The notes under the pieces are model-generated. The model had not been told where the DNA came from, did no database searches, and saw nothing but the letters and a program-made list of their open reading frames with translations. Position numbers and translations under genes: made by a program. From positions 395,097 through 459,096 of the forward strand of contig NZ_JACHHN010000004.1 in NCBI RefSeq assembly GCF_014202765.1: 64,000 nucleotides of DNA. The letters run 5' to 3'. Positions 54,200 through 62,297 of the stretch are shown piece after piece (position 1 is the first letter of the stretch; every line of letters starts with the position of its first letter). Origin of the DNA: Silvimonas terrae. Lineage in GTDB: Bacteria > Pseudomonadota > Gammaproteobacteria > Burkholderiales > Chitinibacteraceae.

Positions 54200-55372
54200 T
54201 CAGGGGGCCGCAATCTCGTAGAGTTGATTCGGACTTTCTGCGGCAAAGTACACATTGCCCGCCGCATCTACCGCAATGCCCTCAGCAAGTCCCACCGTAA
54301 TCGACCCTGTTGGAATAACGCTGGCAGACGATCCGCCTGCGGCAAACTTGTAGAGCGCGTTGTCAGAAAAGCCGGCCGCAAACAGGTTGCCATGTGCATC
54401 CACGGCCGTTTGCCAGGCTTGAAGGCCGCTTGAGCCGGGCACCAGCGTGGCGGTTGAACTGCCGGCAGGAATTTTAAAAATGCCCAACGCAGTTCCGGTT
54501 GATACATACAAATTCCCGCTAGCATCCACGCTCAGGAATGTCGGGGCCAGGAGTGAATTGATCAACAGCGTGCCGGTCGAAGACCCCGCCACAAACTTGT
54601 AAATACTGTGCGTGCTTGTATCCGCCACGTACATCGTCCCCGCCGCATCCACGGCGACACCTGTTGGTGCCGTGAATGTGGGCGACGTGAGCGCGAGCGC
54701 AGTTGCTGTATTTGCTCCGGCAGCAATTTTCCAGATCACGCGGTTGTGGTCATCTGCGATATACAGATTGTCGCTGGCGTCCAGGTTCATACTTGCGCAC
54801 GAGGTAATACCGGAACCCGCGGCAATGATGGTGGCCGTTGCTGCACCGGGCGGGATTCTGTAGATGGTCGAATCGAATGCCTTGCAGGTGTAAACGGTGC
54901 CATCGCTCGCCACGGCGACGCTCCCGAGGGACGGGAAGGCGGTACTTGGGGCAATCTGCACTGTCTGACCACACACGACTGAGACGCTCGTGATATCCGT
55001 GACGACATTGGTGCCACTCCCCCCGCTGACCGTACAAATCAGGCCGCCCGGTTGTGTACCCACCGTGACCTGATAACTCCCATTAAGCGTGACACCATTG
55101 GCGAACTTGAAAGCGCCGCTCGCCGTCACGGTCAAGTCATCCGTCCCGTTATTTTTCAGCACCAGCGTGCCACTGCTCAAACCAGACACCGAACCACCAA
55201 TCGTGTAAGTCGTCACTACCGGTGTTGGCGTCGGCGTCGGCGTCGGTGTAGGGGTGCTGGCCGGCTCCGCCGCCGAGCTGGCCGCAGCGGGTGCGGGATC
55301 ACTGGAATCAAGCACGCAGCCAGTCAATGCCAGCACCATTACGCCAGCGAGAAAATACGAGGGAAGTTTCAT
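54200..55372 (-). CDS. NHL-repeat lipoprotein, paralogue 2
   Basis: A 390-residue lipoprotein (lipobox LTGCV) with the same architecture as 51621-52796: a Thr/Pro linker (TPTPTPTPTP), an Ig-like segment (YTIGGSVSGLSSGTLVLKNN) and an NHL propeller (SDNLYIADDHNRVIWKIAAG, AGTMYVADTSTHSIYKFVAG). The sequences are clearly similar but diverged at many positions, so the duplication is not recent. The variable TP linker lies in a GTCGGC-type repeat on the complementary strand. Confidence 0.85.
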   Translation of the reverse strand: MKLPSYFLAGVMVLALTGCVLDSSDPAPAAASSAAEPASTPTPTPTPTPTPVVTTYTIGGSVSGLSSGTLVLKNNGTDDLTVTASGAFKFANGVTLNGSYQVTVGTQPGGLICTVSGGSGTNVVTDITSVSVVCGQTVQIAPSTAFPSLGSVAVASDGTVYTCKAFDSTIYRIPPGAATATIIAAGSGITSCASMNLDASDNLYIADDHNRVIWKIAAGANTATALALTSPTFTAPTGVAVDAAGTMYVADTSTHSIYKFVAGSSTGTLLINSLLAPTFLSVDASGNLYVSTGTALGIFKIPAGSSTATLVPGSSGLQAWQTAVDAHGNLFAAGFSDNALYKFAAGGSSASVIPTGSITVGLAEGIAVDAAGNVYFAAESPNQLYEIAAP

Positions 55373-55770
55373 GACAATCGCATCACTTGGGGAGGTGGGG
55401 CGGATGTTAAAGCGCTAGTCGGTGTTGTGCATCTTATAACCGTCAGCGTGTTGCATTCTTCGTAAAAGACCCAATGCCCGGCCAATATTTCGGCGCCGCT
55501 GTGGTGACCGTTCAGCTACGCATGAATGGCCCCATCGCCGACGACGTCGGGGTAGTAGCCCGATTCAGCATCCCATCCGTTTGGCTTCGCACGGAGGCCC
55601 CTGGGGGCAGGCACTGGCCAATTTGGCACGTTGGCCCCAATGACCGCTTCGGCTGAATTGCTGCCGGCCATGGGGAAACTCCGGCGCCACAGCCAGAACC
55701 GACAGCGTTAACCTGGATCAACCAAGCGGCAGATCGGAATCTGCATCTGCGTGTGGTTTCCGCAAGGCAA

Positions 55771-55806
55771 AAAAACAAGGGCTCCACTTGGAACCCTTGT
55801 TTTTTC
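55771..55806. terminator. Bidirectional intrinsic terminator
   Basis: AAAAACAAGGG and CCCTTGTTTTT form the outer stem with an inner TCCA/TGGA extension. The flanking A- and T-runs allow termination in both directions. No annotated gene ends close to it, which suggests an unrecognised short transcript. Confidence 0.8.
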
Positions 55807-55813
55807 TTAAAAT

Positions 55814-55861
55814 GAGATATCAACTTTAATTGTTGATGTTGACAATTAAAGTTGATATCTC
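55814..55861. repeat. Perfect 20-bp AT-rich inverted repeat
   Basis: GAGATATCAACTTTAATTGT (55814-55833) is exactly complementary to 55842-55861 across an 8-nt spacer TGATGTTG. Overlapping smaller palindromes (AGTTGA-TATC-TCAACT, 55850-55865; TCAAC...GTTGA) repeat a TTGA/TCAA theme. It is much more AT-rich than its surroundings. Confidence 0.9.
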
Positions 55862-56030
55862 AACTGTGACCGCCCTCGTAGTCTCTTCCCGGGTGCCGAC
55901 TTCTTTGAGCAACTACCCCTAAACCAGTACAAAAAACCAAGGTGCCCGCTCTCGGGGCCCAGGCAGTTCATTCCTGCAGTGTGCTGTCCAGATCCAAATG
56001 CCTTCATTCATGGCGGTGATTGCCTCCATG

Positions 56031-56060
56031 GCTGGCTGCAAATCGGCCAAAGCGGTCTTA
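56031..56060 (+). repeat. Dispersed GCAAATCGGCC repeat copy
   Basis: GCTGGCTGCAAATCGGCCAA followed by AGCGGTCTTA. It gives the best view of the family consensus. Confidence 0.65.
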
Positions 56061-56439
56061 CCGACTATCAGCGCTGAATGTCCGCTTTGGAACGTGTATC
56101 CGTCATTGTCCCGGGGTCCTGGACTGCATCACTCCGGAGGCCCTTGTACCATCCGTCGAGGCCGGCAGTTGTCTGACGAAGTCGGGGCCGTCCACCGTTT
56201 ATCAAATGACACCTGCAATCAATGCACTAGTGCGGCCGTGGCCTCAAAATATAGATGGACATGCGCTGTGTTAGGGGATACGGTGGTCTGGCTGATATGC
56301 ACCAGACCGTCCGCTCTTAGGTCTTTCCCCTCGTTCACATGTTTTTCTGGTTTTCGAGTCGAACTCCCCCTTGAAGATATTCTTGGCGTTTATTCGCAGG
56401 GTGCAATTTTGCGCCTGATAACTTCGAAAGGAATTCGAC

Positions 56440-56652
56440 ATGACAACTCAAACAGGTACCGTGAAGTGGTTTAACGATAGCAAGGGATTCGGCTTCATCA
56501 CTCCCGATGATGGTGGCAAGGATCTTTTCGCGCACTTTAAAGAAATACAGAGCAGCGGCTTCAAGACGCTGAGCGAGAGTCAGCGCGTGCAGTTTGAAGT
56601 AACCCAAGGGCAGAAAGGCCTGCAGGCGTCAAATATCCGCGGCCGTGGTTAA
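56440..56652 (+). CDS. Cold-shock-domain protein (CspA family)
   Basis: A 70-residue single-domain nucleic-acid chaperone. RNP1 is KGFGFITP and RNP2 is DLFAHF (Ala in place of the more usual Val). [15 protein letters not shown] and the C-terminal [11 protein letters not shown] are typical. An AAAGGA Shine-Dalgarno precedes the ATG, and a hairpin terminator follows. It should bind single-stranded RNA or DNA and prevent secondary structure under stress or cold. Confidence 0.95.
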   Translation: MTTQTGTVKWFNDSKGFGFITPDDGGKDLFAHFKEIQSSGFKTLSESQRVQFEVTQGQKGLQASNIRGRG

Positions 56653-56701
56653 TGCTTGCGGCTCTACCGGGTTAGACCGATCCTGACTCTCGTCCCTGAA
56701 G

Positions 56702-56726
56702 GCGCGGCTTGCCCGCGCTTTTTTCT
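56702..56726 (+). terminator. Intrinsic terminator of the cold-shock gene
   Basis: GCGCGG and CCGCGC form a short GC stem followed by TTTTTTCTTTG, 50 bp after the csp stop. Confidence 0.75.
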
Positions 56727-57086
56727 TTGCTGCACAACAGTGCACCCTTTAAGAAGGCTGTGAGAAGCTACGGAATGCATCTTCGAGTTGAAGGGCAGTC
56801 TGTTCGCCAAAACAAATTGCTGGTAAGGAAGGCGCTAAAACTCCGCTCGGAGGATTTCGCCTTGTCAGTCACTCGATCTGCTGGTTTGAAAACGCACTGA
56901 CCACTCATAGAGCGGGTGGGGATGCCCATGAAATGGAAGGCGAACGAAGCGGCCGCAGCTGGCGAACCCGGCTTTCAGTAGTCTTGGACTTCGTGTGCTA
57001 CCGAACAGACCTGAAGGTTGCCGAAGCAAAAAATACTTTCAGGCAATCCGGGTGGACCTGCCTAAGTAGGGGCGGAGGTAAATATC

Positions 57087-57287
57087 ATGAACAACCTGAC
57101 ATTGTTGGCAATGGCTATGGCGGCTGCCCCGCAGGAAATACGCCGTGAGGTCCGTATGAAGAAGCTCAGGAGGTCAGCTTGTGGCAATGCGTACAAGCAA
57201 CATTTGCAAATCGTCGGTTACTCCAGCCAGCCACATGCACGAACCCGGGTTTCACCATCCAATAAAATCCTGTTTTTTCCCACGTAA
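57087..57287 (+). CDS. Possible small basic protein
   Basis: A 66-codon ORF (MNNLTLLAMAMAAAPQEIRR...) with an excellent GGAGG Shine-Dalgarno eight bases before the ATG. The N-terminus is mildly hydrophobic and the rest is Arg/Lys-rich. No family is recognised and the C-terminal half looks random. Translation of at least the first part is plausible. Confidence 0.3.
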   Translation: MNNLTLLAMAMAAAPQEIRREVRMKKLRRSACGNAYKQHLQIVGYSSQPHARTRVSPSNKILFFPT

Positions 57288-57555
57288 CCTGAAATAGGAC
57301 CAGGACCATGATGACCATTTTCCCTGTAGCGATGGGTTTCTCAACTTTTTCACCGACCTTGCTCAATAAGCGCATTTCGCCTGCCCAGCGCATGTTTTTC
57401 CGGGCTCGGCTGTTTGCTCAGGGAGCGGAGTCAGCCAATGCTGTTGATTTCATTCCGCCCATCGCGGACCAAACGACTCACATGAAGCCAGTTTGACCAG
57501 GCTGGAGCAAAAAACCACCCCCATTGCATTGAGGGAGGAAACATTGGGGGTAATT

Positions 57556-57759
57556 ATGGCAACGACAATCACTGTCTACAGAATCCGTTTCTGGGACATC
57601 AACACCTGCCAACATGTCCTTTCAGAAGGCTTCCTGACCAAAGAGGCGGCTGAGGCCGAGCATCTTGAAATTGAACCCAGAAGCGGGATCGATGTAGAAC
57701 GCAGCGCTGTTTTACACGGACGTTATCCACCATCGAGAGCAGTCCAACAAACATTCTGA
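57556..57759 (+). CDS. Hypothetical protein, 67 residues
   Basis: Starts MATTITVYRIRFWDINTCQH, then VLSEGFLTKEAAEAEHLEIE, ending in a polar tail. The alternation of strand (TITVYRIRFWD) and helix (TKEAAEAEHLE) looks like a small folded domain. A GGGGGTAATT sequence precedes the ATG. No family is recognised. It lies about 180 bp before the orphan atpG on the same strand. Confidence 0.5.
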   Translation: MATTITVYRIRFWDINTCQHVLSEGFLTKEAAEAEHLEIEPRSGIDVERSAVLHGRYPPSRAVQQTF

Positions 57760-57941
57760 AAACCTTCGTCACGTTGTATGTGCGCTGCACATGTTCGCCC
57801 TGTTCCCGGTACCGGACACGCAAGGCATCTGCGGCAACCCGGAAGCATGGGTTTGCGGTCTGGTTCATTTCGGATTGGGGCAAGCCTCACTAATCGCATC
57901 AACTGACGGGTCGATTGGCAAGTCGCCACGGGGAGTCAGGA

Positions 57942-58811
57942 ATGTCCAGCATCAAGGAACTGCGCACCAAGATCAAAAGCGTAAAAAACACGCAGAAGAT
58001 CACCCGCGCTATGGAAATGGTCGCGACATCCAAGATGCGCAAGGCGCAAGAACGCATGCGTTCGGCCCGTCCTTATGGCGACAAGATCCGCGCAGTTGCG
58101 GCCAATCTTTCGCAAGCATTTGTGGATTACCCGCATCCGTACCTCCAGAAGCGCGAAAGCGTTAAACGGGTTGGCCTGATCGTGGTTACGTCGGACAAGG
58201 GCCTGTGCGGTGGTTTGAATACCAACGTGCTGCGCTTGGCCGTCAACAAGATGAAAGAGTTTCACCAGAATGGCGCCGAAGCCTCTGTTACTGCGATCGG
58301 TAACAAGGGCATGGCTTTCATGAGCCGCAACGGCGCCAAGGTGATTTCTTCTGCAGTTGCCCTGGGCGATACGCCTCACCTGGAAGCCTTGATCGGTCCG
58401 ATCAAGGTGATGGTGGATGCGTTTGTCGCGGGTGAAGTGGATGAAGTCCATCTGGTGTACACCAAGTTCGTCAACACCATGAAGCAAGAGCCGACGGTAG
58501 AACAGTTGTTGCCGTTGTCGGGCGAGGCCTTTGGCCAGCCTGAACACAAGTACAACTGGGAATACCTGTACGAGCCGGATGCAAAGACCGTCATTGACGA
58601 GTTGATGAACCGCTACGTTGAAGCGCTGATTTTTCAGGCTGTAGCTGAGAACATCGCATCCGAGATGGCTGCGCGCATGGTGGCCATGAAGGCTGCAACC
58701 GACAACGCCGACAAGGTGATCGGCAACCTGCAACTGCTGTACAACAAGACGCGCCAGAGTGCGATCACGACTGAGTTGATGGAAATTGTTTCCGGCGCAT
58801 CTGCGGTTTAG
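57942..58811 (+). CDS. atpG: Solitary F1 ATP synthase gamma subunit
   Basis: A full-length 289-residue gamma subunit. The N-terminal coiled coil ([34 protein letters not shown]), the central [34 protein letters not shown] and the C-terminal coiled coil ([20 protein letters not shown]) are all intact. Gamma is the central rotor shaft that couples proton flow to catalysis. A normal atp operon would place atpA before it and atpD after it, but neither is present here. The ATG at 57942 follows AGGA; the frame extends to 57915 without a better start. It is probably a second gene copy. Confidence 0.95.
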   Translation: MSSIKELRTKIKSVKNTQKITRAMEMVATSKMRKAQERMRSARPYGDKIRAVAANLSQAFVDYPHPYLQKRESVKRVGLIVVTSDKGLCGGLNTNVLRLAVNKMKEFHQNGAEASVTAIGNKGMAFMSRNGAKVISSAVALGDTPHLEALIGPIKVMVDAFVAGEVDEVHLVYTKFVNTMKQEPTVEQLLPLSGEAFGQPEHKYNWEYLYEPDAKTVIDELMNRYVEALIFQAVAENIASEMAARMVAMKAATDNADKVIGNLQLLYNKTRQSAITTELMEIVSGASAV

Positions 58812-59011
58812 TTGAAAACGACGACTAGCGAGTCGGAGCTGTAATTGCCATCTCTGTGGCAGGTTCCTCTCAAGTGATTGGCACTATGGTCATGTTTCTT
58901 GTGCGTCACTGATTGCTCTACGGCTTATCAACGATCTTGAGTTACAGGTGGTGGATACCCCTGGTATTGCTCCACGTCTTGGGCAGTTCGAAGCGTAAAA
59001 GGACATTACCG

Positions 59012-60052
59012 ATGAAAGCTTTCGTCTATAAAGGCCAGCTGTCAAAGGGCTTGGAGGACCGGCCCAAGCCGGAAGTAATTGCCTCCACAGACGCCATTGT
59101 CAAAATCACTAAAACCACCATTTGCGGCACCGATCTGCATATCCTTAAAGGGGATGTCCCAACATGTAAGCCAGGGCGCATTCTCGGGCATGAAGGCGTT
59201 GGTGTTGTTGAATCCGTGGGGCACGGGGTCAGCTCGTTCAAACCAGGTGACCGGGTATTGATCTCCTGCATCAGTGCATGTGGCAAATGTGATTATTGCC
59301 GCAAGCAGATGTTCTCTCATTGCACCAGCGGTGGCTGGATTCTGGGCAATACCATCGATGGCACACAGGCCGAGTTTGTGAGGGTTCCCCATGCGGACAA
59401 CAGTTTGTACCCGATTCCGGAGGGTGCTGACGAAGAGGCGCTAGTGATGCTGAGCGACATTTTGCCCACTGGATTTGAGTGCGGGGTACTCAATGGCAAG
59501 GTACAGCCGGGTAGCTCCGTGGCTATTGTGGGGGCTGGACCGATCGGGCTTGCCACATTGCTCACTGCGCAGTTCTACTCGCCAGCAGAAATCATCATGA
59601 TCGACCTGGACGATAAGCGGCTGGAGGTCGCAAACCGGTTTGGTGCAACGTCGGTGATAAACAGTGCAGATGGCAACGCAGTCGAAAAGATCATGCGACA
59701 AACGGGTGGCCGTGGGGTGGATGCGGCCATCGAAGCGGTGGGTATTCCTGCCACTTTTGCATTGTGCGAACAAATCATCGCGCCAGGAGGCACCATCGCC
59801 AATATTGGTGTTCATGGCGTAAAGGTCGATTTGCATCTTGAATTGCTGTGGAGTCGCAATATCTCCATCACCACGCGCCTGGTGGATACCTCCAGCACCC
59901 CGATGTTGCTCCGGACGGTTCAGTCGCGCAAAATCAACGCCAAACAACTAGTTACACATCACTTCAAACTCGATCAGATCATTGAGGCGTATGAGACTTT
60001 TGGGCAGGCCGCAACGACCGGCGCACTGAAGGTCATTATCGAGGCAGGCTGA
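59012..60052 (+). CDS. Zinc-dependent alcohol dehydrogenase
   Basis: A 346-residue medium-chain dehydrogenase. The catalytic zinc site is KTTICGTDLHILKGD and GHEGVGVVESVG, and structural-zinc cysteines lie in SACGKCDYCRKQMFSHC. The nucleotide fold is AIVGAGPIGLATLLTAQF with IDLDDKRLE, where the Asp favours NAD. This subgroup often appears in stress or low-oxygen gene clusters of betaproteobacteria. The ATG at 59012 has AAGGA upstream; the longer frame from 58913 adds an unrelated hydrophobic tail. A small membrane-protein gene starts immediately after its stop. Confidence 0.92.
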   Translation: MKAFVYKGQLSKGLEDRPKPEVIASTDAIVKITKTTICGTDLHILKGDVPTCKPGRILGHEGVGVVESVGHGVSSFKPGDRVLISCISACGKCDYCRKQMFSHCTSGGWILGNTIDGTQAEFVRVPHADNSLYPIPEGADEEALVMLSDILPTGFECGVLNGKVQPGSSVAIVGAGPIGLATLLTAQFYSPAEIIMIDLDDKRLEVANRFGATSVINSADGNAVEKIMRQTGGRGVDAAIEAVGIPATFALCEQIIAPGGTIANIGVHGVKVDLHLELLWSRNISITTRLVDTSSTPMLLRTVQSRKINAKQLVTHHFKLDQIIEAYETFGQAATTGALKVIIEAG

Positions 60053-60280
60053 ATGATGTCTGACCCGATTATCTTTTCCCTTGGCCATACACCGATTCGA
60101 ATAGGGCATTGCGTTGTCCTCATTCGCCTGCGCAACTGGCTGAACATGTACATCTTCAGATCAAACTGGCTGCGTGACCTGTTTCCCAACATGGCCATCC
60201 TGCTTTTGATCGGTCTTTGTTCCGTGCTAGGTCTGGCAGCGTACATGGCCATCGTGCTGTGTGTGGCCCTTAAAGCTTGA
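60053..60280 (+). CDS. Small membrane protein next to the alcohol dehydrogenase
   Basis: A 75-residue protein with a polar N-terminus and one or two hydrophobic segments near the end (NMAILLLIGLCSVLGLAAYM). The ATG follows the dehydrogenase stop with no gap, which suggests translational coupling. No family is recognised. A second ATG three bases downstream is equally possible. Confidence 0.5.
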   Translation: MMSDPIIFSLGHTPIRIGHCVVLIRLRNWLNMYIFRSNWLRDLFPNMAILLLIGLCSVLGLAAYMAIVLCVALKA

Positions 60281-60758
60281 GGATGCGTTGTAACGTGGCA
60301 GACGAACGCCCGTGAAGGCATCAAATTTGCCAGAAATCCCTGATTTTCGCTGCTACGGTTTTGCGGGAGGAGATCAAAGTCGCAGAAGCCATGGGTGTGC
60401 CAACGCACAGATTGAGGGACGAGAAAGGCGCACATTGGCTACTTCTGTCTCAGATAGAAATATCTTAATGGCGTCTGATTTTGATCTGAATGGCATCTGA
60501 TTTTGAGTTTCGAGCCAGGTTGAGCCAGACCGAAACTCTGATGAGGCGGTCAATAAAGGAGCACTGTAGAACCAGCAGGTGTTGGACAAATTCAGGTTCA
60601 CCACGGGTTGGCGGCAGGGTAAGCAGAAGTGCCTCGTGCCTGACGGTACTGCTGCCGGTTAAGCCACCAGACCAAACGTCGTAGACGAGAACATGGTGTC
60701 GGTCGACCAGAATACATGGCGCTGCGCACCAGAAGCTCGTGTGCAAGGAGCAACGATC
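60281..60758. other. Gap with IS-end-like tandem motif
   Basis: No gene in 478 bp. A scrap of coding-like sequence (EEIKVAEAMGVPTHRLRDEK, near 60368-60427) has no start and ends at a stop, so it may be a gene remnant. Two tandem motif copies at 60468-60506 are listed separately. Confidence 0.4.
60468..60506. repeat. Tandem 17-bp motif, IS21-end-like
   Basis: ATGGCGTCTGATTTTGA and ATGGCATCTGATTTTGA are spaced 22 bp apart. Multiple short tandem repeats of this look occur at the ends of IS21-family elements. No transposase gene is present. The assignment is from memory of IS ends. Confidence 0.4.
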
Positions 60759-61646
60759 ATGAATCTAATCACTATATTTCTGGTGGCTCTGCTTGTCCTT
60801 ATGGGCCTAGCCGTCGGAGATTGGGTCAACCTTTACCTGGCTTTGCCAATTTTTGCTGTCGCACTCGTCGTTGGGGCCTCTCTTAAGGTGGCCAATGTAT
60901 GGCAAAAATTTGTCATTCTGAGGCTGGGCAAGTTGCAGAGCGTCAAAGGGCCAGGGCTGTTTGCAATTATCCCGATACTGGACAAAGTAGTAGCCATCGT
61001 CGATGTTCGTATACAAACCACGGCTTTCAACGCCGAGCAAGCATTGACGAAAGATACCGTTCCAGTAAACGTCGACGCGATCATCTTCTGGCACGTTCAC
61101 GATGCAGAAAAAGCGGCATTGGCCATTACCAATTACCGAGAGGCCATTGATCGGGTAGCGCAGACCTCGCTGCGGGAAATGATCGGTTCTTCGATACTGG
61201 CCTCACTGCTATCCGATCGCAAGGAGGCGGATTTGCAATTAAAGAACGAAATTGGAACAAAAACAGCGCCCTGGGGAATCTCGGTCAGTTCGGTGGAAAT
61301 TCGTGACGTTGCCATTCCGGTAGCACTGCAGGATGCAATGTCACGACAAGCGCAGGCTGAACGCGAAAAGCAGGCGAGAGTGATTCTTGGGTCTGCCGAA
61401 GCTGCAATCGCTGGAAAATTTGTCGAGGCCGCAGACATATACGCCGGGCATCCGGCAGCTCTCCAATTGCGGGCGATGAACATTATTTACGAAACAACGA
61501 AAGAACGCGGCACAACCATTCTGATACCGAGCTCAATGGTTGATAGTCTGAATCCTTCAACGACGTTAGCCCTCGCTTTCGGAAGTAAAGCCGTGGCGGA
61601 GCCTTCAGTCGGGCGGACAACCAGAACAGAGTCGGGCTCTGTTTGA
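60759..61646 (+). CDS. Slipin (SPFH/Band 7) membrane protein
   Basis: A 295-residue protein. Two N-terminal hydrophobic stretches (LITIFLVALLVLMGLAVGDW, LYLALPIFAVALVVGASL) are followed by a stomatin-type SPFH domain (KFVILRLGKLQSVKGPGLFA, IIPILDKVVAIVDVRIQTT, VPVNVDAIIFWHV) and a C-terminal helix. Slipins organise membrane microdomains and often pair with NfeD proteases, but no NfeD gene is seen. AAGGAG precedes the ATG at 60759. The last residues (GRTTRTESGSV) run into an IS-end-like sequence, so the original C-terminus may have been replaced. Confidence 0.88.
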   Translation: MNLITIFLVALLVLMGLAVGDWVNLYLALPIFAVALVVGASLKVANVWQKFVILRLGKLQSVKGPGLFAIIPILDKVVAIVDVRIQTTAFNAEQALTKDTVPVNVDAIIFWHVHDAEKAALAITNYREAIDRVAQTSLREMIGSSILASLLSDRKEADLQLKNEIGTKTAPWGISVSSVEIRDVAIPVALQDAMSRQAQAEREKQARVILGSAEAAIAGKFVEAADIYAGHPAALQLRAMNIIYETTKERGTTILIPSSMVDSLNPSTTLALAFGSKAVAEPSVGRTTRTESGSV

Positions 61647-61686
61647 CCCCAAAGTTGAAGTGCTGATTTGCATCCCAAATTGACCC
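61642..61686. repeat. IS-end-like sequence after the slipin gene
   Basis: A TTTGACCCC...GTGCTGATTTGCATCCC...ATTGACCC arrangement overlaps the slipin stop. It resembles the repeated ends of IS21-type elements and, with 60468-60506, brackets the slipin gene. No transposase remnant was recognised. The following 61687-61945 shows nothing else. Confidence 0.35.
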
Positions 61687-61945
61687 ATCGGGAGGGCGAT
61701 AATCAGCACGCAGGAGTGCCGCAAGTCCAACTGAAGCAGAGCGGGTTGAGATTTAAACCGAGAAATCAGCTGCATGATCGGCATCTCATGAACGCCGTCT
61801 GTTTGTGCAAGTGGTTTTTCTGGCACGGCAATCCGGGTCAAGAAGCTAGCTAACAACTCTGCAGCTCTGTTGGCTATCGAACAATTGGGCCTCAGCCCGA
61901 AGGTCTAATTGGGGGTGTGCAAACGCAGAGCAGGTCCGGGCCATC

Positions 61946-62212
61946 ATGATCAGCGAACACCATTATTTGCCTTACGAAGAGCCCGCAGTTATTTTTCTGG
62001 CAAAGACGTCAGGGTGCTCTATCGACTTCATAGTGCAACTTTACGAAGCCGAAATGGCAAAACTCAAGATTGGTGCCCACATAACCAGCTATATCCCATT
62101 GCTGGCCATGCGGAATGTCCGGAACAAGCTGGAAAAGGATCCCGCGCACTGGCCGCGTGCAAGGATCACCAATGGCACACGAAATGTGTATCAGCGTGAT
62201 CACAACAGGTAA
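61946..62212 (+). CDS. DUF3562 protein
   Basis: An 88-residue protein. PAVIFLAKTSGCSIDFIVQL, YEAEMAKLKIGAHITSYIPL and LAMRNVRNKL match the short DUF3562 pattern as I remember it (helical, LYE.E...L..GARI..FLPVL..R.VR). Such genes are frequent in stress-related clusters of betaproteobacteria, often beside slipins, universal stress proteins and dehydrogenases. The C-terminal tail (RITNGTRNVYQRDHNR) is not part of the motif. Confidence 0.75.
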   Translation: MISEHHYLPYEEPAVIFLAKTSGCSIDFIVQLYEAEMAKLKIGAHITSYIPLLAMRNVRNKLEKDPAHWPRARITNGTRNVYQRDHNR

Positions 62213-62297
62213 AGCATCATCGCGAATAGAGGCGCTGATCACGCCGCCAATCCCGACCAGCGCGAGCACCATCAATGAAGTTGCGACGACGCAATGA

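Larger units (their letters stand above)
55373..56439. other. Long gene-free region before the cold-shock gene
   Basis: No gene was recognised in 1,067 bp. It contains a dispersed repeat near 55640-55665 (inverted orientation) and 56031-56060, a bidirectional terminator (55771-55806) and an AT-rich perfect inverted repeat (55814-55861). The last 100 bp should hold the cold-shock promoter and 5' leader. Confidence 0.5.
56653..57555. other. Region of short ORFs after the cold-shock gene
   Basis: No recognised gene in about 900 bp apart from the low-confidence ORF at 57087-57287. Another short ORF at 57308-57496 (62 codons) has no family features. Confidence 0.4.

Noticed and set aside
60297-60500. 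62-codon forward ORF after the dehydrogenase cluster
   Set aside because: Composition is random-looking, and the more protein-like stretch (EEIKVAEAMGVPTHRL) is in a different frame without a start.
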